The translations under genes and the position numbers were made by a program. Positions 30,070 through 37,478 of a DNA stretch of 64,000 bases are shown here, in pieces (the first letter of the stretch is position 1; every line of letters begins with the position of its first letter). Source of the DNA: JAKPAM01 sp047601745 (GTDB lineage: Bacteria; Pseudomonadota; Gammaproteobacteria; Burkholderiales; Burkholderiaceae_E); assembly GCA_047601745.1 (NCBI GenBank), contig JASGIS010000001.1, forward strand, positions 3,720,001-3,784,000, in the 5' to 3' direction. The notes beneath the pieces were generated by a model, which saw only the letters and a program-made list of their open reading frames with translations, had not been told where the DNA came from and ran no database searches.

Positions 30070-33000
30070 GCGGCCTGCCTCTGTAGATCCGGTGGAGGGT
30101 GTCCGGCGAGTTCGGCATGCAGCGCGGCCCGCTGCTGCGCGACCTGCTCGGCGTGTTGTTCGCGCACGTGGCCGTAGCCGCGCACCTTCTCGGGCAGCGC
30201 CGCGATCCGCGCTGACAGCGCATGGTTGTCCGCGCTCAGGCCCGCGATCAGTCCGTCGATCTCGCGTTCGTAATCGGCCAGCAGCTTCAGCGCGAACTGC
30301 CGCTCGGCGCTGCGGCGGAACGGGTCGAGCGGCGTGCCGCGCAGCCGCCTGCCGTGCTTGAGCACGCCGAAAGCCTTCATCAGCCACGGACCGACGGCTT
30401 TCTTGACCGGGCGTCCGTCCTTGTCGGCGCCGCCGAACGGCCAGGCGCCGACGTGGAACTGCAGCGTGTAGCCGTCCTCGAAGGTCGCGTCCAGTTGCTG
30501 CCGGAACTCGTCGCTCGAATAAAGCCGCGCCACCTCGTACTCGTCCTTGATCGCCAGCAGCTTGAAGTAGTAGCGGGCCACCGCCGTACTGAACTCGTCA
30601 CCGACGCCCAGCCGCTGCTCGGCCGCGATCGCCTTGTCGACGAGCTTGCGGTAGCGCCGCGCATAGCCCTTGCTCTGGTAAGCGGTCAGGTATTCGACCG
30701 AGCGCTGCACGACCGCCTTCAGCGACTGGTCGATGCGCGGCGGGATCCGGATCACGCTGTTCGCCGACGCCGCCTGCTCGACCGCGGCCGGATCGACGGC
30801 CGCGCGGCGCCCCCATGCGAACGCCGCCTTGTTGAAATCGACCTGCGTGCCGTTCAGCTCGATCGCGCGCATGATCGCCGCCTCGGTCAGCGGGATCGCG
30901 CCCGACTGCCAGGCCGCGCCGAGCATCAACATGTTGGCGGCGATCGTGTCGCCGAACAGTTGGCCGGCCAGCCGCAGGCCCTCGATCGCCAGCAGCCGGT
31001 CGGCGCCGCAGCGATCGCCGATCCGCTGCACCAGCGCCTCGCGGTCCAGCCGCCAATCCGGGTTGCGCGCGAACTCGGTCGTCGGCACCAGATCGGTCGC
31101 CACCATCACGCGCGAACGGCCCAGGCCGATGCGCGCCAGCGCCTCGTCGCTGGCCGTCACCACCAGATCGCAGCCGATGACGGTGTCGGCCTCGGCGGTG
31201 GCGATGCGGGTCGCATGCAACTGGTCGGCGTGCGGCGCGATCCGCAGGTGCGACATCACCGCGCCGTACTTTTGCGCCATCCCGGTCACGTCCAGCACCG
31301 AACTGGCCAGGCCGTCCAGGTGGGCGGCCATGCCGAGCACCTGGCCGACCGTCACGACGCCGGTTCCGCCGACGCCGGTGATCAGCACCGAGAACTGCTT
31401 GTCGATCTGCGGCACCGCCGGCGCCGGCAGCGCGGGCAGGTCGGCGCCCACGCCGGCGGCCACGCCCTTCTTGCCCTTGCGAAGCTTGCCGCCGCGCACC
31501 GTCACGAAGCTCGGGCAGAAGCCCTCGACGCACGAGAAGTCCTTGTTGCACGAGTTCTGGTTGATCTTGCGCTTACGCCCGAACGGCGTCTCCAGCGGCT
31601 CGACCGACATGCAGTTGCTGGCCTTCGAGCAATCGCCGCAGCCTTCGCAGACCGCCGGATTGATGAACGTGCGCAGGTCCGGATCGACCCATTTGCCGCG
31701 CTTGCGCAGACGCCGCCGCTCGGTCGCGCACGGCTGGTCGTAGATGATGACCGACACGCCCTCGATGTCGCGGCAGCGGCGCATCGTCGCGTCCATCTCG
31801 GTGCGCGGCAGCACCGGCACGCCGTCGGGCAGGCTGCCGGGCGGATGCCGTTCGACGTCGTCGGTCACGACGAAGACCGCCTTGGCGCCTTCGGCCTGCA
31901 TCTCGGTCGCGATCTGCCTGACCGACAGCTCGCCGTCGATCGGCTGGCCGCCGGTCATCGACACGAAGCCGTTGACGAGGACCTTGTACGTGATGTTGAC
32001 CTTGGCGGCGATCGCCGCGCGCACCGCCAGGAAGCCGGAATGGAAGTAAGTGCCGTCGCCGAGGTTCGCGAACACGTGCTTCTCGTCGGTGAACGCGTGC
32101 TGGCCGAGCCAGGCCATGCCTTCGCCGCCCATCTGCGTGAACGTCGGCGGCGTCTTGACCGGATCGTTCAGCGCGATCATCCCGTGGCAGCCGATGCCGG
32201 GCAGCGCGCGCGAACCGTCAGGCACCTTGGTCGAGCGGTTGTGCGGGCAGCCGGAGCAGAAGCCCGGGTTGCGCTGGACCGGGACGAGCCCGGTGCCGCC
32301 TGCCGCCGGCTTGCCGCCGACCGGCGGCAGCACCGCGTCGGGCAGCGTCAACCCCAGCTCCCGGCACTGCGCGGCCAGCACGTGCATCACGTGCGTCGGC
32401 GTCAGCTCGCCCCAGCCCTGGAATACCACGTCGCCGCGTTCGGGCGCGAACGCCTGCGCGCCGTCGTACTTGCCGATGATGCGCGGCGGCGCGCTCAGCC
32501 GCAGGTCGTACAGGATGCCCTTGAGCTGGTCCTCGAGGATGCCGCGCTTCTCCTCGACGACGATGACCGTGTCCAGACCGTCGGCGAACTCGCGGATGAA
32601 CGCCGGATCCAGCGGCCAGATCATTCCCGCCTTGCCCAGGCGCAGGCCGATCGCATTCTGCTGCGCGTCGTCCAGTCCCATCTCGGTCAGCGCCTGCAGC
32701 ACGTCCTGCCAGCTCTTGCCCGCCGACAGGATGCCGATGCGCGCATGCGGCACGTTCTGCGTGATCCGGTTCAGCCGGTTGGCGCGCGCATAGGCGACGG
32801 CGGCCGGCAGCCGATGGTTGATCAGCCGCTCCTCGGCCGGCAGCGGCTGATCGATCAGCCGGATGTTCAAGCCGTGCGGACCGAGCTCGGCGGCCGGCGC
32901 CTGGTCCGGCATCACGATCGCCGGCGAGTCCGGCGCCACCCGGATCGTCCCGCCGCCCTCGATCACGTCGTTGTGGACCTTGAAGCCGACCGCGCAGCCC

Positions 33001-33590
33001 GAGAAGCGGCTCAGCGCGATGCCGTGCAGGCCCAGGTCCAGCAGCTCCTGCGTATTGCTCGGGTAGAGCACCGGCATGCCGCAGGCGATGAAGACCGGAT
33101 CCGAAAAGTTATAGACCGTCGACGACTTGACGCCGTGATCGTCGCCGGCGATCGCCAGCACGCCGCCGTATCGGGCCGTGCCGGCCGCGCCCAGGTGGCG
33201 CAGCGCGTCGGTGCTGCGGTCGGTGCCCGGGCCCTTGCCGTACCAGATCGCGAACACGCCGTCGACGCGCGCGCCCGGCAACTGCGCCGTGTACTGCGAG
33301 CCGAACACGGCCGTCGCGGCCAGCTCCTCGTTGACGCCGGGGATGAACTTGATGTTGTGCGCCTTCAGCCGCTCGGCCTGCGCCCACAGCTCCATGTCGT
33401 AGCGCCCGAGCGGCGAGCCGCGGTAGCCGCTGATGTAGCCGCCGGTGTTCAGCCCGGCGGCCTTGTCGCGCTGCGCCTGCTGCAGCGGCAGTCGGGCCAG
33501 CGCCTGCGTGCCGGTCAGGTAGATCCAGCCTTCAGTGCAGTCGAACTTGTCTTCCAGGCGGACGTGCTCGCGGGGCAGGGGCGCATTCAA
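30066..33590 (-). CDS. Single-chain indolepyruvate ferredoxin oxidoreductase family enzyme
   Basis: 1,174-residue thiamine-diphosphate enzyme that oxidatively decarboxylates aryl-pyruvates (from aromatic amino acids) to acyl-CoA. In one chain it joins the pyruvate-oxidoreductase-type alpha region (N-terminal, GYISGYRGSPLGRYD), a TPP-binding region (GIGCHGM, MGGEGMAWLGQ, ANLGDGTYFHSG), a cysteine cluster CEGCGDCSKASNC near residue 650, and a C-terminal gamma-like domain opening with ITGVGGTGVVTVGQVLG. In archaea these parts are separate subunits; the fused form is common in proteobacteria. It is translationally coupled to the downstream flavoprotein gene. Confidence 0.9.
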   Translation of the reverse strand: MNAPLPREHVRLEDKFDCTEGWIYLTGTQALARLPLQQAQRDKAAGLNTGGYISGYRGSPLGRYDMELWAQAERLKAHNIKFIPGVNEELAATAVFGSQYTAQLPGARVDGVFAIWYGKGPGTDRSTDALRHLGAAGTARYGGVLAIAGDDHGVKSSTVYNFSDPVFIACGMPVLYPSNTQELLDLGLHGIALSRFSGCAVGFKVHNDVIEGGGTIRVAPDSPAIVMPDQAPAAELGPHGLNIRLIDQPLPAEERLINHRLPAAVAYARANRLNRITQNVPHARIGILSAGKSWQDVLQALTEMGLDDAQQNAIGLRLGKAGMIWPLDPAFIREFADGLDTVIVVEEKRGILEDQLKGILYDLRLSAPPRIIGKYDGAQAFAPERGDVVFQGWGELTPTHVMHVLAAQCRELGLTLPDAVLPPVGGKPAAGGTGLVPVQRNPGFCSGCPHNRSTKVPDGSRALPGIGCHGMIALNDPVKTPPTFTQMGGEGMAWLGQHAFTDEKHVFANLGDGTYFHSGFLAVRAAIAAKVNITYKVLVNGFVSMTGGQPIDGELSVRQIATEMQAEGAKAVFVVTDDVERHPPGSLPDGVPVLPRTEMDATMRRCRDIEGVSVIIYDQPCATERRRLRKRGKWVDPDLRTFINPAVCEGCGDCSKASNCMSVEPLETPFGRKRKINQNSCNKDFSCVEGFCPSFVTVRGGKLRKGKKGVAAGVGADLPALPAPAVPQIDKQFSVLITGVGGTGVVTVGQVLGMAAHLDGLASSVLDVTGMAQKYGAVMSHLRIAPHADQLHATRIATAEADTVIGCDLVVTASDEALARIGLGRSRVMVATDLVPTTEFARNPDWRLDREALVQRIGDRCGADRLLAIEGLRLAGQLFGDTIAANMLMLGAAWQSGAIPLTEAAIMRAIELNGTQVDFNKAAFAWGRRAAVDPAAVEQAASANSVIRIPPRIDQSLKAVVQRSVEYLTAYQSKGYARRYRKLVDKAIAAEQRLGVGDEFSTAVARYYFKLLAIKDEYEVARLYSSDEFRQQLDATFEDGYTLQFHVGAWPFGGADKDGRPVKKAVGPWLMKAFGVLKHGRRLRGTPLDPFRRSAERQFALKLLADYEREIDGLIAGLSADNHALSARIAALPEKVRGYGHVREQHAEQVAQQRAALHAELAGHPPPDLQRQAA

Positions 33591-33771
33591 GAGTGTCTCC
33601 TCGTGTCGATGATCGGTCGCCGTCCCGCCGTTCGCGGACGGGGGTGGGGCGATCCGGAGCCGTTGTCACGTCATTATGGAGTGCCGGACGGGATTAGGAC
33701 ACTGCGGACAGCCCGGGCCGCGGCCGCGAGCCCGGCTATCCTGGAGCCTGTTCCCTCGAAGAGCGAGTCCG

Positions 33772-35049
33772 ATGGACGCCTTGATCGCCGCCGCCGGCCG
33801 GGCTCTCGCCGTTGGCGACACGCTCGGCGCGCTGAACCGGGTCGCGCTGCGCAACGACCCGCCGGCGCTCGCGCTGCGCGGCATCGCGATGGCCCGGCTC
33901 GGCGAACTGACGCGCTCCCGCGAACTGCTGCGCCGGGCCGCCCGCGGTTTCGGATCGCACGAAGCGCTGGCGCGCGCCCGCTGCATCGTCGCCGAAGCCG
34001 AGGTCGCGCTGGCGATGCGCGACCTGGACCGCGTGCCGCGATCGCTGGCCGGCGCGACGGCCGTCCTCGATGCCCATGGCGATCGGGCGAACGCCTTGCA
34101 GGCCCGGCTGATCGAGATTCGCCGCCTGCTGCTGGTCGGACGGATCGGCGAGGCCGAAGCGGCGCTGGCCGGGCTCGGCGAGGTCGACGGTTCGGCGAGC
34201 GGTGGTGGTAGTGGTGGCCCTGTCGGCAACGGCATGAGGCTCGTGCTGCCGCCGTCGTTGCGGGCGCTGACGGCGTTGATCCGGGCCGAAGTCGCGCTGC
34301 GTTCGTTGCGGACGGCGCAGGCTCGCGATGCGCTGGCGACAGCTGAACGCGAGGCCGCGCGCGCCGGATTGGCCGCGTTGCAGGCCGAAGTGGCCGGCGC
34401 CCGCGCGATGCTGCAAAGGCCGGCTGCGCGCTTGCGACAGGCCGGCGGCGAACGGTCGCTGCGCGTGGACGAGGTCGAAGCGGTGTTCGCGTCGGACCTC
34501 GTCGTGCTGGACGCCTGCCGGCGCGGTCTGCGCGCCCGCGGGTACTGGTTGTCGCTGGCCCGCCGGCCGATCCTGTTCGGACTGGCTCGCGCGCTGGCCG
34601 AGGCCAGCCCCGGCGACGTCGACCGGAACGCGCTGATCGCGCGCGTCTTCCGCACTCGCGATCCGGACGAGACCCATCGCGTGCGGCTGCGCGTCGAGAT
34701 CGCCCGCCTGCGCGCCCTCGTTGCCGGGCAGGCCGATCTGCGGGCCAGCCCGCGCGGTTTCAGCCTGGTCCCGCACGGCGGCCGCGCGCTCGCCGTGCTG
34801 GTTCCGCCGATCGACGGCGACGCAGCGTTCGTACAGGCATTGCTGGCGGACGGCTCGGCCTGGTCGACGTCGGCGCTCGCGCTCGCGCTCGGTGACAGCC
34901 AGCGCACGGTCCAGCGCATGCTGGCCGAACTCGAGGCGGCCGGCCGTGTCCGGGCGATCGGCCGGGCCCGGGCGCGCCGCTGGCTGGCGCCGCCGGTCAT
35001 CGGATTCACGACGATCTTGTTACTCCCCGCCGCGCCGCCGGCTCCCTAG
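33772..35049 (+). CDS. Putative winged-helix regulator with repeat-rich N-terminal region
   Basis: 425-residue protein not assigned to a named family. The N-terminal two thirds are Ala/Leu/Arg-rich helical pairs resembling TPR-like repeats. The middle (about 240-345) resembles a signalling or transcription-activator domain (LARALAEASPGDVDRNALIARVF). The C-terminal about 80 residues look like a winged helix (LADGSAWSTSALALALGDSQRTVQRMLAELEAAGRV split over helix-turn-helix). It sits 49 bp before a beta-propeller gene, which it may regulate. ATG 33772 was chosen because the upstream extension to 33676 is not protein-like. Function inferred only. Confidence 0.6.
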   Translation: MDALIAAAGRALAVGDTLGALNRVALRNDPPALALRGIAMARLGELTRSRELLRRAARGFGSHEALARARCIVAEAEVALAMRDLDRVPRSLAGATAVLDAHGDRANALQARLIEIRRLLLVGRIGEAEAALAGLGEVDGSASGGGSGGPVGNGMRLVLPPSLRALTALIRAEVALRSLRTAQARDALATAEREAARAGLAALQAEVAGARAMLQRPAARLRQAGGERSLRVDEVEAVFASDLVVLDACRRGLRARGYWLSLARRPILFGLARALAEASPGDVDRNALIARVFRTRDPDETHRVRLRVEIARLRALVAGQADLRASPRGFSLVPHGGRALAVLVPPIDGDAAFVQALLADGSAWSTSALALALGDSQRTVQRMLAELEAAGRVRAIGRARARRWLAPPVIGFTTILLLPAAPPAP

Positions 35050-35098
35050 ACTGGTTCCACCGCGTCGTTGCGACGCTGATTTTCGAGGAGCCACGGCG

Positions 35099-35758
35099 AT
35101 GAATACCGAACACGACAGTCATTCCTGCGTCGCGCAGCCGGCCGAGATCGTCAGGGAGTACGACCTGCTCGCCGGATCGGGCGCCATCCACGGCGTTTCT
35201 TATGACGGCGAACGATTCTGGGCCGCGACCGGCGAGCGACTGCTGGCCGTCGATCCGGCCAGCGGCCGCGTCGTCCGCACGATCGAACGCATCTGTGATG
35301 CGGGTACCGCCTTCGACGGCCGACACCTGTACCAGATCGCCGAGACCCGCATCGACAAGATCGATCCGGCCACCGGTGAGGTGCTGGCCTCGATCCCGTC
35401 GCCGGGCGCCGGCAACGACTCGGGCCTGGCCTGGGCCGACGGCAGCCTGTGGGTCGGCCAGTACCGCAATCGCCGAATCCACAAGATCGATCCGGCCACC
35501 GGCGCGATCCAGCGAACGATCGACTCCGACCGCTTCGTCACCGGCGTCACCTGGGTCGACGGCGAGCTGTGGCACGGCACCTGGGAAGGCGATGACAGCG
35601 ACCTGCGCCGGATCGATCCCGATAGCGGCGCGGTGCTCGAGCGCCTGGACCTGCCGCCCGGCGTCGGCGTCAGCGGGCTGGAGTCCGACGGTGACGGTCT
35701 GTTCTACTGCGGCGGCGGGGCCAGCGGGAAGGTCAGGGCGGTCCGGCGGCGGCGGTGA
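35099..35758 (+). CDS. Beta-propeller protein (glutamine-cyclotransferase/PQQ-like blades)
   Basis: 219-residue protein built from repeated blades with the recurring pattern KIDPATGEV / KIDPATGAI / RIDPDSGAV, each about 45 residues apart, preceded by Trp-containing strands (FWAATGERL, LWVGQYRNR, LWHGTWEGD). This pattern matches vestigial PQQ-type or glutaminyl-peptide cyclotransferase propellers. There is no signal peptide, so it is probably cytoplasmic. The ATG follows GAGGAG by 8 bases. Substrate and activity are unknown. Confidence 0.7.
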   Translation: MNTEHDSHSCVAQPAEIVREYDLLAGSGAIHGVSYDGERFWAATGERLLAVDPASGRVVRTIERICDAGTAFDGRHLYQIAETRIDKIDPATGEVLASIPSPGAGNDSGLAWADGSLWVGQYRNRRIHKIDPATGAIQRTIDSDRFVTGVTWVDGELWHGTWEGDDSDLRRIDPDSGAVLERLDLPPGVGVSGLESDGDGLFYCGGGASGKVRAVRRRR

Positions 35759-35821
35759 GGGGCGCCTCGCGTGGAACTCGACCAACGAAGAGTTCGAGCT
35801 TCGGCTGGACTCGGGGTTACG

Positions 35822-36298
35822 TCAACGTCCGAAGTCGTCCTCTTGTCCTCGCTGCAGCGATGGGATTCGATTCGTAGGAAGGTGCTCGCAGTCCGCCCGC
35901 ATGCAGCGCCCATAGAGCGTGAGCGAATGCTCGACGACCGCAAAGCCGAGGGCGCTGGCGGCGAGCTTTTGGCGCCGCTCGATGGTGTCGTCGTGGAACT
36001 CGATTACCCGCCCGCAGTGCGTGCAAACCAGATGGTCGTGATGCTGCCCGTCGTCCAGCTCATAGAAGGCCTTACCCGACTCGAAGCGGGCATGTTTGAG
36101 CAGCCCCGCTTGCTGCAACTGAGCCAGTACGCGATAGACCGTCGCCAGGCCGACGTCATGCCCTTGATGGAGCATCTGGCGATAGACGTCCTCGGTCGAA
36201 AGATGCCTTTGGTGCGATTGCTCGAAGACCCGGAGAATCAGCAGCCGCGGTAGTGTGGCTTTCAAGCCCAGGCGTTTCAGATCGCTTGCATCAGTCAT
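35822..36298 (-). CDS. fur: Fur family ferric uptake regulator
   Basis: 158-residue metal-dependent repressor. The N-terminal winged helix (TLPRLLILRVFEQ, GLATVYRVLAQL recognition helix) is followed by the dimerisation domain with the metal motif HHDHLVCTHCG and further His/Cys residues (CMRADCEH). These fit iron-sensing Fur, although a second, non-housekeeping Fur copy is possible because it lies in an accessory block. Its start overlaps the stop of the upstream zur-like gene by 4 bp (ATGA), so the two are one operon. Confidence 0.85.
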   Translation of the reverse strand: MTDASDLKRLGLKATLPRLLILRVFEQSHQRHLSTEDVYRQMLHQGHDVGLATVYRVLAQLQQAGLLKHARFESGKAFYELDDGQHHDHLVCTHCGRVIEFHDDTIERRQKLAASALGFAVVEHSLTLYGRCMRADCEHLPTNRIPSLQRGQEDDFGR

Positions 36299-36741
36299 CG
36301 AACCCCCCTTGGGCCTTCACTGGCGTGATCCGTCCCCGCGCAAGCCGCGCACTTGCCGTGCAGCTCGATCGTTGATCTGCGCAAGGAAAAAGCGTTGTTC
36401 TTCACCCAGCGACCCAGGCAACGTCCCAGGTCGCTGTCGGTGAACTCATCGACCTGTCCGCAGTCGTCGCAGATGGCGAATGCCTTGAGATCGCGCCGGC
36501 AGTCAGAGGAATGGGTAGACGGCATATACGCGTTCAGACTCTCCAGGCGGTGAACCAGCCCCTGCTCGGCGAGACGTTCCAACGCCCGATACACCTGCAT
36601 CGGCGCGCTGAAACCCTGTTCGCGCAACCGGTCGAGCAGCGCATAGGCGCTGAGCGGGCTGCCTGCCTGTTGGAGCGCCGCAAGAACTCGTTGCTGGTTG
36701 GCGGTCAGCGGCACGGGAGATCTCCGGTCAGGCGCCTGCAT
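36295..36741 (-). CDS. zur: Zur-like zinc uptake regulator (Fur superfamily)
   Basis: 148-residue Fur-superfamily repressor. It has a winged-helix domain (LTANQQRVLAALQQ, MQVYRALERLAEQG) and two CxxC pairs (CDDCG and CAAC) that form the structural zinc site typical of Zur. The start ATG lies 18 bp from a perfect 22-bp palindrome of Zur-box type, consistent with autoregulation. The first of a two-gene operon with the fur-like gene. Confidence 0.82.
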   Translation of the reverse strand: MQAPDRRSPVPLTANQQRVLAALQQAGSPLSAYALLDRLREQGFSAPMQVYRALERLAEQGLVHRLESLNAYMPSTHSSDCRRDLKAFAICDDCGQVDEFTDSDLGRCLGRWVKNNAFSLRRSTIELHGKCAACAGTDHASEGPRGVR

Positions 36742-36758
36742 GTTCGATCAGCTTCACG

Positions 36759-36780
36759 ATGTTATGTTGTAACATAACAT
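36759..36780. promoter_or_regulatory. Zur-box-like operator, perfect 22-bp palindrome
   Basis: ATGTTATGTT (36759-36768) and AACATAACAT (36771-36780) are exact reverse complements around a 2-bp centre. The TGTTAT...ATAACA core matches the known Zur operator style of proteobacteria. It lies between zur (minus) and a small gene (plus), so it could control both. Confidence 0.8.
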
Positions 36781-36847
36781 ATTGCGACGAATGAAATCGC
36801 AGCGCGCTCCTGGCCAGGCCGTGCGGCGCACGGCGAAGGAGAAGAAC

Positions 36848-37057
36848 GTGATTCCGCATACCTACGATCAATGGCGCGAATGCATCACCGTCGATTGCGG
36901 TTTGGAATTGACGCCGGCGTTCATCGTTCAACGCTTGGCCGTCTGGCGTAACCCGCAATCGGATGAGACCCAGCGCTTTCGCCGACTCTACGGCGACGAA
37001 CATTGGCAATCCGTGCTTGCCTGGTTCGAACGCGCCGAGCGTGAGGCGGCTCGGTAA
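36848..37057 (+). CDS. Hypothetical 69-residue protein, possibly Zur-controlled
   Basis: A small acidic-to-neutral soluble protein with no recognised domain; it contains WRECITVDCGLEL and ends in a helical, charged FERAEREAAR. GTG 36848 was chosen because AAGGAG lies exactly 6 bases upstream; an upstream extension to 36782 would run into the operator region. It is divergent from zur across the palindrome, which suggests a zinc-related role, but nothing in the protein proves this. Confidence 0.6.
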   Translation: MIPHTYDQWRECITVDCGLELTPAFIVQRLAVWRNPQSDETQRFRRLYGDEHWQSVLAWFERAEREAAR

Positions 37058-37071
37058 GGACGGTTCCGGCG

Positions 37072-37177
37072 ATGGATCCGAGAATCGCCGAAGTACCCGA
37101 TATCTGCCATGACCGCGTGAAACAGGAGCACAGCCAGCCGACCACAGGGCACTCGGAGGCCGCGATGGCGGTCAGGA
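37072..37177 (+). pseudogene. Broken 5' end of an O-methyltransferase gene (copy of the one at 52348)
   Basis: The 106 bp from the ATG are about three quarters identical by eye to the first 107 bp of the intact methyltransferase gene at 52348-52962. Both open ATGGATCCGAGAATC and both stretches end GCGATGGCGGTCAGGA. Translated, the copy starts MDPRIAEVPDI, against MDPRITEVLDI in the intact gene. Homology stops abruptly, and the SAM-binding part is missing. Confidence 0.75.
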
Positions 37178-37478
37178 ATTGCTGGCAGCTGTTAACCGCC
37201 TTCAGATCTTCGTCAGTCGCCAGGCGCGGCGGCGAGACCGCAGGTGCGCATCCAACAGGCACAGACTGCGGCTGCCAGTGGGCCGGTCGATGTCAGTCTG
37301 GCGCTGCTTGGAGCCTGCGCGCGCGATTTGCAGTGCTTGCGAGCCAGCGCCGTCTGGCTCGACGCCCAGGCCAACGGCCTGAGTACGACCGAGACGCCGA
37401 GAACTGGAACTTGCCTCAGCCTGTCGTGAAATCTCCAGCCGATCAGGCTTCGCACCCACACGACTTCCTCCTTTTGGT
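37178..37478. other. 301-bp gap, no recognisable gene
   Basis: Between the broken methyltransferase and the leader-distal end of the CRISPR array. Open frames exist on both strands but match nothing I recognise. It may hold debris of an older insertion. Confidence 0.5.
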
